Source: Ruminococcus sp. (lineage in GTDB: Bacteria > Bacillota > Clostridia > Oscillospirales > Ruminococcaceae). Taken from it: a DNA stretch of 6,994 bases. The notes beneath the pieces were generated by a model. It was given only the letters and a program-made list of their open reading frames with translations, did not search any database and was not told the origin of the DNA. The translations under genes and the position numbers were made by a program. This document shows positions 1 through 4,640 of this stretch, piece by piece; the first letter of the stretch is position 1, and each line of letters starts with the position of its first letter. The stretch lies in contig JAFYET010000312.1 in the NCBI GenBank assembly GCA_017544125.1, positions 1 to 6,994 on the forward strand, read 5' to 3'.

Positions 1-377
1 ACTGGTACGTTGAATACGGGCAGTTTGAGATACTCATCGGTGCATCGAGTGCCGACATAAGGCAGAAGGCAAGCGTTTACGTCGAGACTGACAACGTTAT
101 ACCTATGCACTTTGACCTTGACTCGCTGGGCGGCGAGGTCATGAGCTTCCCCGAGGGCAGGGAGATATTCAAGGACGTACTGAAGCTGATGAACCTCGGC
201 TTTGACGCATCGCAGGCAGGCGAGGGTGCGCAGGCGGCTGCAGAGGCGATGTTCAACGATATGCCGCTGCACGCAATGGTGAGCTTCATTCAGGACGAGA
301 GCGTTACAAGGGAGCTTATAGAAAGCAAGGTCGTTGAGCTTAACAAGGCTGCTGTGGAGTATGCGAAGAAGAACTGA
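1..377 (+). CDS. Glycoside hydrolase family 3 (beta-glucosidase-like), C-terminal end, partial
   Basis: This is the 3' end of a gene that begins left of the window; the reading frame starts at base 3 and gives 124 residues up to the TGA at 375-377. The first ~28 residues (WYVEYGQFEILIGASSADIR) match the end of the fibronectin-III-like domain that closes many GH3 enzymes, where a G-x-[FY]-E-x-x-[IV]-G-x-S-S-x-D-I pattern is typical. A helical tail of about 95 residues follows, with the motif MPLHAMVSF near its centre and VVELNKAA near the end; extensions of this kind occur in Firmicutes GH3 proteins. Family members remove terminal beta-linked sugars from oligosaccharides. The catalytic Asp and acid/base residues lie outside the window, so substrate and activity cannot be judged. 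An ATG at 105 lies inside the Fn3/tail junction and is not the gene start. The GH3 call is from recognised motifs, not a search. Confidence 0.8.
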   Translation, partial: WYVEYGQFEILIGASSADIRQKASVYVETDNVIPMHFDLDSLGGEVMSFPEGREIFKDVLKLMNLGFDASQAGEGAQAAAEAMFNDMPLHAMVSFIQDESVTRELIESKVVELNKAAVEYAKKN

Positions 378-476
378 TGGTGATGATTCTTATCTCCCCT
401 CTTATTTTCAAGTTAGCATACTTTTTCAAAAAGCGCAATAGCAATACAGAACAAACATTCTCATAGATATTTATAG

Positions 477-508
477 AAAACGCCGAAGGTCATTATCTTC
501 GGCGTTTT
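477..508 (+). terminator. Bidirectional intrinsic terminator after the GH3 gene
   Basis: A perfect 12-bp inverted repeat (AAAACGCCGAAG / CTTCGGCGTTTT) with an 8-nt loop. The stem ends in TTTT on the plus strand and also on the minus strand, so it can stop transcripts from both sides. It is the only terminator seen for the GH3 gene, whose stop codon lies 99 bp upstream, and can back up the tRNA terminator from the other side. The intervening bases 378-476 hold no gene or RNA that I can recognise. Confidence 0.85.
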
Positions 509-532
509 GTATATTAGTTATATATGGCAATA

Positions 533-561
533 GAAAAGCCCCTCAGCGTTAGCCAAGGGGC
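533..561 (-). terminator. Intrinsic terminator of tRNA-Lys
   Basis: Read on the minus strand, GCCCCTTGGC, loop TAAC, then GCTGAGGGGC form a 10-bp stem with two G-U pairs, followed directly by TTTTC. It starts 5 nt after the encoded CCA of the tRNA, where a tRNA terminator is expected. Its arms closely resemble those of the terminator at 2510-2539. Confidence 0.85.
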
Positions 562-566
562 GCTTC

Positions 567-642
567 TGGTGAGCTATCGGGGATTTGAACCCCGGACCCT
601 TTGATTAAAAGTCAAATGCTCTACCGACTGAGCTAATAACTC
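567..642 (-). tRNA. tRNA-Lys, anticodon UUU
   Basis: A complete 76-nt cloverleaf, transcribed from 642 to 567. The acceptor stem is GAGTTAT / ATAGCTC with one G-U pair. The D stem is GCTC / GAGC. The anticodon stem is TTTGA / TCAAA around loop CTTTTAA, which puts the anticodon TTT at 607-609. The variable loop is GGGTC, the T stem is CGGGG / CCCCG around TTCAAAT, the discriminator base is A, and CCA is encoded (567-569). The UUU anticodon reads AAA and, by wobble, AAG lysine codons. It stands alone with its own promoter and terminator rather than in a tRNA cluster. Confidence 0.97.
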
Positions 643-654
643 ACAACAATAGAT

Positions 655-683
655 ATTATACCAGTTTAGCACGCATTTGTCAA
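655..683 (-). promoter_or_regulatory. Sigma-A promoter of tRNA-Lys
   Basis: On the minus strand, -35 TTGACA (678-683), a 17-bp spacer and -10 TATAAT (655-660) are all perfect consensus. The bases before the -10 are TGG, an extended -10 (TGn). The expected transcription start near 648 leaves a leader of only a few bases before the tRNA at 642. Confidence 0.9.
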
Positions 684-710
684 GGGTATTTTGCAAATTT
701 TTTCAAATTT

Positions 711-1256
711 TTATTCAAGGGCTGTCAAAGCATCAGTTTGTGTACTGTCATCAGCTGTGATATCAAGGGCAAGGATCACCTGCTCAACAAAGAAATCCCC
801 CATGAGCTTTTCCTGCTCCTCTCCTATTTCCTGCATACCGAGCGCCTTGAATGCCTTAAGTGCTGTTTCGTTTTTCTTGTTTATCTTTATCTTGACAGTT
901 CTTGCGCCGCCCTCTCTTGCCTTATCGCAGATAAACTGCAGCGCCCTTTTACAGCAGCCCTTGCCACGCTGTTTTTTGATAACGCCTATCTCGGTTATCT
1001 CGACAGCCTCGCCGAGCCTGGGAACATATGCAAAGAAGCCCGCCTGCCTGCTGTCGCAGACAATGCCGTAATACTTATACCCGCCTGTGGAGATACGCTC
1101 GTTAATAACATTGAAGCTGTTGAATGTATCAAGTATATAGTCGATCTGCTGCCTTGGCATAAGGGGTGTGAAATGCTGACCGAAGATACGGTTTGCAAGG
1201 CAGGTGGTCTTGATTATATCGAGTGTGCCGGTTATATTCTCAAATTCAGTTGTCAT
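711..1256 (-). CDS. GNAT-family N-acetyltransferase
   Basis: A 181-residue protein of the GNAT fold. The acetyl-CoA pyrophosphate-binding motif A is visible at about residues 91-110: a hydrophobic strand (EITEIGVIKK) followed by QRGKGCCKRAL, matching Q/R-x-x-G-x-G/A. The later segment KKNETALKAFKALGMQEI is the usual motif-B region (N-x-x-A-x-x-x-Y/F-x-x-x-G-[FM]). The family transfers an acetyl group from acetyl-CoA to an amine on a small molecule or protein; nothing here shows the acceptor. The ATG shares its A with the TAA stop of the upstream ATPase gene (TAATG), so translation is probably coupled, with the purine-rich AAAGGAAA inside the ATPase end as a distant ribosome binding site. The last ~20 residues are polar, probably disordered. 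No clear terminator follows before the tRNA promoter. Confidence 0.85.
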   Translation of the reverse strand: MTTEFENITGTLDIIKTTCLANRIFGQHFTPLMPRQQIDYILDTFNSFNVINERISTGGYKYYGIVCDSRQAGFFAYVPRLGEAVEITEIGVIKKQRGKGCCKRALQFICDKAREGGARTVKIKINKKNETALKAFKALGMQEIGEEQEKLMGDFFVEQVILALDITADDSTQTDALTALE

Positions 1257-2431
1257 TATTCTTCGTTTCCTTTCAGGTATTCAATAAACTGCTTTGCTGT
1301 ACGGGGGCTTCTGCCGCCTCTTTGAATAGCGAAAGCTTCTGCCTGTGTATGAACTTCATCAAGGGGCGTTTTGAGCTGATATTCCTTTGCGAGCTCATCG
1401 ACCACCTTAAGATATGTAATCTTATCGGGCTTCTGGAAGCATATCGACAGCCCGAACCTGTCGGAAAGCGACAAAAACTCCTGCAATGTATCATTAAGGT
1501 GAACCTCATCGCCCTCACGGGAGGAGAAAGTCTCTCTGACAAGGTGCCGTCTGTTTGAAGTGGCATATATAACAAGATTATCCGCCGCAGCCGCAACGCT
1601 GCCCTCGAGTATAGCCTTAAGTGCTGCAAAGTCATCATCATCCTCGGTAAATGACAGGTCATCTATAAAGATGATGAACTTAAGCGGGTTCTTACAAACC
1701 GTCTCGGTGATATTCGGCAGCTCGTGGAGCTGTTTTTTCTTAAGTTCGATAAGCCGCAGCCCCTGCGAGCGGTATTCATTGGCGATAGCCTTGACGGTAG
1801 ATGACTTGCCCGTGCCGCAGTCGCCGTAAAGCAGCACATTATTGGCAGGTCTGCCCTTAAGCAGAGCAAGGGTATTATCTATCACCTGCTTACGCTGATA
1901 CTCATAGCCTGTAAGCTGCGAAAGGCTTATGGGGTCGGGGTTCTTGACGGGGGCGATAGCACCGTTTTTGATCATGAAAACATGGTATTCGGAATAGATG
2001 CCGTAGCCATACTGAGAGATAGCATATATCCTCTGGGCATAGACCTGTGAGAAGTCAATATCCTCAGTGGTTGCATAGTGAGGCAGAAAGCCGTCAAAGC
2101 CTATCTTACGCTCAAACTCTGATGCAGGCACCTTGGCTATCTGCTCGATAAGAGCGAGCTCATTTGCAAGGCACTCATCAAGGAAAAAGCCGGTCTTCTT
2201 ACCTGCTCCTCGGGTGAGCATAAATATATTCTCATTCTCGAGCACGAGCTTTAATATATACTCAGTAAGGTTATCAGAGTGCATATAAAGCGCTGCCACA
2301 AAGTCACAGTAGCACTCGGCGCTTTCATATTCAAGCGCCATGAGCAGCTTTGAAAACACCGTCCGCTCCTTAAGGCTCTTAAAAATCACAAGGGTTCTTG
2401 CAGCAAGAGCCAGCTTTTTAAAATCGGACAT
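1256..2431 (-). CDS. DUF815-family AAA+ ATP-binding protein
   Basis: A 391-residue P-loop ATPase, counted from the ATG at 2431. The N-terminal ~170 residues are mostly helical and have no motif I recognise. They lead into the AAA+ core: Walker A GDCGTGKSS (203-211), Walker B FIIFIDDLSF (252-261, Asp257/Asp258), a sensor-1-like strand IYATSNRRHL with Asn293, and the segment LSLSDRFGLSICF near 321-333, characteristic of DUF815 (PF05673). A C-terminal GGRSPRTAKQFIEYL resembles the lid helices. DUF815 proteins are widespread in bacteria with no settled role; ATP hydrolysis is expected, the substrate is unknown. No signal peptide or membrane segment is seen. The start is set by ribosome binding site GGAG 8 nt upstream and by the promoter position; the ORF extends upstream to an ATG at 2476, but that lies at or before the expected transcript start. 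It is the first gene of a two-gene unit with the GNAT gene. Confidence 0.88.
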   Translation of the reverse strand: MSDFKKLALAARTLVIFKSLKERTVFSKLLMALEYESAECYCDFVAALYMHSDNLTEYILKLVLENENIFMLTRGAGKKTGFFLDECLANELALIEQIAKVPASEFERKIGFDGFLPHYATTEDIDFSQVYAQRIYAISQYGYGIYSEYHVFMIKNGAIAPVKNPDPISLSQLTGYEYQRKQVIDNTLALLKGRPANNVLLYGDCGTGKSSTVKAIANEYRSQGLRLIELKKKQLHELPNITETVCKNPLKFIIFIDDLSFTEDDDDFAALKAILEGSVAAAADNLVIYATSNRRHLVRETFSSREGDEVHLNDTLQEFLSLSDRFGLSICFQKPDKITYLKVVDELAKEYQLKTPLDEVHTQAEAFAIQRGGRSPRTAKQFIEYLKGNEE

Positions 2432-2439
2432 TTCATCAT

Positions 2440-2443
2440 CTCC
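2440..2443 (-). promoter_or_regulatory. Ribosome binding site fixing the ATPase start
   Basis: GGAG on the minus strand sits 8 nt before the ATG at 2431. The in-frame ATG at 2476 has no such site and falls around the predicted transcription start, so 2431 is preferred. Confidence 0.7.
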
Positions 2444-2478
2444 GTAATTATTTGCATAGATTATCTTTCTTTGCATTG

Positions 2479-2507
2479 ATTATATCACAAAAGCCGCAGA
2501 ATGTCAA
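2479..2507 (-). promoter_or_regulatory. Sigma-A promoter of the ATPase-GNAT unit
   Basis: A perfect -35 TTGACA (2502-2507), 17-bp spacer and perfect -10 TATAAT (2479-2484) on the minus strand, with extended -10 TGA. The expected start near 2472 gives a leader of about 40 nt to the ATG at 2431. The -35 box overlaps the U-tract of the marR terminator. Confidence 0.9.
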
Positions 2508-2539
2508 ATAAAACGCCCCTCGGCAAATACCAAAGGGCG
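2506..2539 (-). terminator. Intrinsic terminator of the MarR-family gene
   Basis: On the minus strand CGCCCTTTGG, loop TATTTG, then CCGAGGGGCG form a 10-bp stem with two G-U pairs, followed by TTTTATTT. It begins 10 bp after the TAA of the marR gene. It separates marR from the ATPase unit, and the end of its U-tract is part of the next -35 box. Confidence 0.88.
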
Positions 2540-2549
2540 GAACATTCTA

Positions 2550-2993
2550 TTATACTGCCATTTTTGTGAGCTTATCGGCTATGATATTGGTAGCCTTTGC
2601 AAGCTCTTCAAGCTCTTCATCAGTGAAAACGGAAAACCTCTCTAAGAAATCCTCATGCATCTCACGCTTTATCTGCTCGACGAAAGCCTTTGCCTCGTCT
2701 GTGAGCTTTATTCTGATTATACGCCTGTTTGCGCTGTCGTGCATACGCTCGATAAAGCCTTTTTCCACCAGCTGAGCCACCGCACGGGTAGCCTGCTCGT
2801 TTGAAGTATTTATCTTCGATGCGAGCCCTGACATGGTAAGCGAGCCGTTAACGCCAAGGGTGAGCATTATTACCTGCTGTGTTCTTGTGATGCCGTATTT
2901 TTTCTTATCAAAGGTATCAAACACCAGCTTACGGCAGACAGGGTATATCCTGAACAGGCTGTTTATGTATTCTTTTCTTTCGTTCTCGGTCAT
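2550..2993 (-). CDS. MarR-family transcriptional regulator
   Basis: A 147-residue protein, the usual length for MarR repressors, which bind DNA as dimers through a winged helix-turn-helix and are often released by small ligands or oxidation. The wHTH runs from about residue 38 to 96: helices around LTMSGLASKINTSNEQATRAV (49-69) contain the recognition helix, and the wing is DSANRRIIRIKLT (86-98) with the typical D-x-R/N-R pattern. The flanking N- and C-terminal helices would make the dimer interface. The ATG at 2993 has AGGAG 9 nt upstream. The gene stands alone with its own promoter, a palindrome over the start site and a terminator, so autoregulation is likely. No efflux pump or oxidoreductase gene, the common MarR targets, is adjacent. 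One cysteine (Cys20) is present; nothing shows the ligand. Confidence 0.92.
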   Translation of the reverse strand: MTENERKEYINSLFRIYPVCRKLVFDTFDKKKYGITRTQQVIMLTLGVNGSLTMSGLASKINTSNEQATRAVAQLVEKGFIERMHDSANRRIIRIKLTDEAKAFVEQIKREMHEDFLERFSVFTDEELEELAKATNIIADKLTKMAV

Positions 2994-3006
2994 AGTAAAA
3001 AACTCC

Positions 3007-3037
3007 TGCTAAATAATTTTACATCATTATTATAGCA
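3007..3037 (-). promoter_or_regulatory. Candidate MarR operator (inverted repeat over -10 and start site)
   Basis: Two arms, TGCTAAATAAT (3007-3017, plus strand) and ATTATTATAGCA (3026-3037), are inverted copies of 11 bp with one extra base in the second arm, separated by 8 bp. The repeat covers the -10 box, the predicted start near 3022 and the leader up to the ribosome binding site. Because the arm at 3026-3037 lies upstream of the start, the repeat is not wholly transcribed, which favours a protein-binding site in DNA over an RNA hairpin. The regulator's identity is inferred from position. Confidence 0.5.
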
Positions 3038-3057
3038 GAACACTTACTTAAAGTCAA
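3029..3057 (-). promoter_or_regulatory. Sigma-A promoter of the MarR-family gene
   Basis: On the minus strand, -35 TTGACT (3052-3057), a 17-bp spacer and perfect -10 TATAAT (3029-3034), with extended -10 TGC. The expected start is near 3022, about 29 nt before the ATG. Confidence 0.87.
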
Positions 3058-3114
3058 TAGTTAAAACCGTCAAATATATAGCCCCTTACAGCTGAAAAAA
3101 TAAGGACATTTTGA

Positions 3115-4290
3115 CTAAAGAAGCCCCTTTTCCACCATATCGAGCGAGCTTTTGAGCCTTTTAAGCCCGTCATCGACATATGATGCGGGGCAGGCTATGT
3201 TCATTCGCAGAAAATCCTTACCGCTGCCGCCGTATATCTCACCGTTTGAAAGGAACAGCCCCGAATGGCTGCGTATCTTCTGCTGGAGCACACCCGAGGG
3301 CACACCGTAGGCTGACATATCGAGCCATAAAAGATATGTAGCCTCGGAGGGGTAGAGCCTGACCTTTGGAAGCTCGCTTTGGAGGAAAGACTTTACTCTT
3401 AGCATATTCCCATACACATACTCTCTAAGGGCATCGAGCCAGCCTGCACCCTTGGTAAAAGCGGCAATGGTCGCATCTATGGCAAAGGCATTGGGCTCGC
3501 CAACCTCATCGGTATTGAGCGCACGCCATATCTTATGCCTGAGGGTGGGGTTCTCGCTGTATGCAGCAGATGTCTGAACGCCTGCTATATTGAAAGCCTT
3601 TGTTGGGGCGATACAGGTTATCGAGCAATTACGGCATTTATCGCTTACACTTACAAAAGGCACATAATCACAGCCCGGATAGGTCAGGTCGCAGTGTACC
3701 TCATCGCAGATGACGATAACGCCGTTATAGCAAGCAAGCTCGCCTATTCTTGCAAGCTCCTCCCTGCCCCATATGATACCTGCGGGGTTTTGCGGGTTAC
3801 AAAGCAGCAGCATTGTCGTCTGCCCCATTTTGAGCTTCTCTTCAAGGTCATTAAAATCAATATGATACCTCTCGCCGTCATACACAAGGGGCGATTCGAG
3901 GACGTTCCTGCCGTTATTGAGGATAGAGTTATAGAAGATATTATACACAGGCGTTATTATACACACATTCTCGCCGGGGGTGGTGAGCTTTCGTACAGCG
4001 CTTGATATTGTAGGCACAACGCCTGCGCTGTAAACAATCCCCTCACGCTTCAAGGTGACATTATGGCGGGTCTGCCAGTGGTGAATATACGCATCATACC
4101 ACTCATCAGGCACGCCCGTATAGCCGAAAACGCCGTGCTGCGCCCTTTTGACAAGGGCTGCGGTTATCTCGGGGGCTGTTTTAAGATCCATATCAGCCAC
4201 CCACATGGGCAGCTCGTTTTCCTTTATATCCCACTTTTCGGAATATGTTCCCCCTCTGTCAACGGGGGTATCAAAATCATATGCTGACAT
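3115..4290 (-). CDS. PatB/MalY-type PLP-dependent C-S lyase (class I/II aminotransferase fold)
   Basis: A 391-residue fold-type I PLP enzyme. The opening YDFDTPVDRGGTYSEKWD and LPMWVADMDLKTAP (about 28-41) are characteristic of the MalY/PatB group. Cofactor residues are in place: CNPQNPAG (164-171), CDEVHCDL (195-202, Asp for the pyridine nitrogen), the Schiff-base lysine in APTKAFNIAG (Lys231), and the carboxylate-binding arginine in FLRMNIACP (Arg362). Members cleave the C-S bond of cystathionine or cysteine conjugates, yielding pyruvate, ammonia and a thiol; some have a separate regulatory role, as E. coli MalY does. The specific substrate cannot be read from sequence, and aminotransferase activity is an alternative. 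The start at 4290 has AAAGGAA 7 nt upstream, overlapping the stop codon of the acylphosphatase; an ATG at 4338 lies inside that gene. It is the last gene of the proposed operon and lacks a convincing terminator. Confidence 0.9.
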   Translation of the reverse strand: MSAYDFDTPVDRGGTYSEKWDIKENELPMWVADMDLKTAPEITAALVKRAQHGVFGYTGVPDEWYDAYIHHWQTRHNVTLKREGIVYSAGVVPTISSAVRKLTTPGENVCIITPVYNIFYNSILNNGRNVLESPLVYDGERYHIDFNDLEEKLKMGQTTMLLLCNPQNPAGIIWGREELARIGELACYNGVIVICDEVHCDLTYPGCDYVPFVSVSDKCRNCSITCIAPTKAFNIAGVQTSAAYSENPTLRHKIWRALNTDEVGEPNAFAIDATIAAFTKGAGWLDALREYVYGNMLRVKSFLQSELPKVRLYPSEATYLLWLDMSAYGVPSGVLQQKIRSHSGLFLSNGEIYGGSGKDFLRMNIACPASYVDDGLKRLKSSLDMVEKGLL

Positions 4291-4303
4291 ATGCTGCTTC
4301 CTT

Positions 4304-4588
4304 TCATTCACAGACTCTGAACTCACGCTCATCGTCATTAACGGGTATATCTTTTACCTCGATATTATCTATCCTGATAAAAGTTCCCTTTTCGATAGCC
4401 AAAAAGGTCTTATCAATACACTCCTCGGGTGCCTGCATTTCCATTTCGACAGAGCCGTCGCTCAGATTACGGACATAGCCTGTAACGCCGTAGCTTCGTG
4501 CGGCATAATATGCCCTATAACGAAAGCCCACACCCTGCACACGCCCGTAAAGGCGGAAATGCCGTCTGATATTACGCTCACTTTGCAA
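4304..4588 (-). CDS. acyP: Acylphosphatase
   Basis: A 94-residue protein, the standard acylphosphatase length. Both signature motifs are present: GRVQGVGFR (15-23) with phosphate-binding Arg23, and GYVRNLSDGSVEMEMQ (37-52) with catalytic Asn41. These enzymes hydrolyse carboxyl-phosphate bonds such as acetyl phosphate or 1,3-bisphosphoglycerate in the cytoplasm; the physiological substrate is rarely known. Translation most likely begins at TTG (4588-4586): GAGGGGGG lies 6 nt upstream, and the first in-frame ATG would start inside the second signature. The gene lies 52 bp after the phosphodiesterase stop and 13 bp before the C-S lyase start, in the same direction. Signature residues make the family call very secure; a link to c-di-GMP signalling is only positional. 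Confidence 0.94.
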   Translation of the reverse strand: MQSERNIRRHFRLYGRVQGVGFRYRAYYAARSYGVTGYVRNLSDGSVEMEMQAPEECIDKTFLAIEKGTFIRIDNIEVKDIPVNDDEREFRVCE

Positions 4589-4594
4589 TAATAA

Positions 4595-4602
4595 CCCCCC
4601 TC
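4595..4602 (-). promoter_or_regulatory. Ribosome binding site for the TTG-started acylphosphatase
   Basis: GAGGGGGG on the minus strand, 6 nt before the TTG at 4588. No ATG or GTG in frame is as well placed, so this site decides the start. Confidence 0.7.
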
Positions 4603-4609
4603 ACAAATT

Positions 4610-4633
4610 CTGCCCGCCGGGTGCAGCGGGCAG
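4610..4633 (-). other. GC-rich hairpin between phosphodiesterase and acylphosphatase genes
   Basis: CTGCCCGC and GCGGGCAG form a perfect 8-bp stem with an 8-nt loop, starting 7 bp after the phosphodiesterase stop. On the minus strand it is followed by AATTTGTG, not a U-tract, so it is a poor intrinsic terminator. It may be a partial terminator, an mRNA-stabilising 3' structure or a processing boundary within the operon. Confidence 0.55.
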
Positions 4634-4640
4634 GTATACA

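Noticed and set aside
421..433. Palindrome CTTTTTCAAAAAG in the gap after the GH3 gene
   Set aside because: Low-complexity A/T palindrome with no loop, likely by chance in AT-rich sequence.
738..1325. Plus-strand open frame of 195 codons
   Set aside because: It lies antisense to the GNAT and ATPase genes, has cysteine-rich unlikely composition and no recognisable motif; the minus-strand proteins have clear family signatures.
2429..2476. Upstream in-frame ATG at 2476 as ATPase start
   Set aside because: It lies at or before the transcription start predicted from the promoter at 2479-2507 and lacks a ribosome binding site; the ATG at 2431 has GGAG at 8 nt.
3083..3106. Hairpin (CCCTTA / TAAGGA) after the C-S lyase as terminator
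   Set aside because: Only a 6-bp stem including a G-U pair, a 12-nt loop and no U-tract on the minus strand. The operon may therefore read into marR, but this cannot be decided here.
3535..4005. Plus-strand open frame of 156 codons
   Set aside because: It is antisense to the C-S lyase, whose PLP motifs are unmistakable.
4291..4338. Upstream in-frame ATG at 4338 as C-S lyase start
   Set aside because: It would overlap the acylphosphatase by 35 bp, and the family's conserved start region begins after 4290, where AAAGGAA is well placed.
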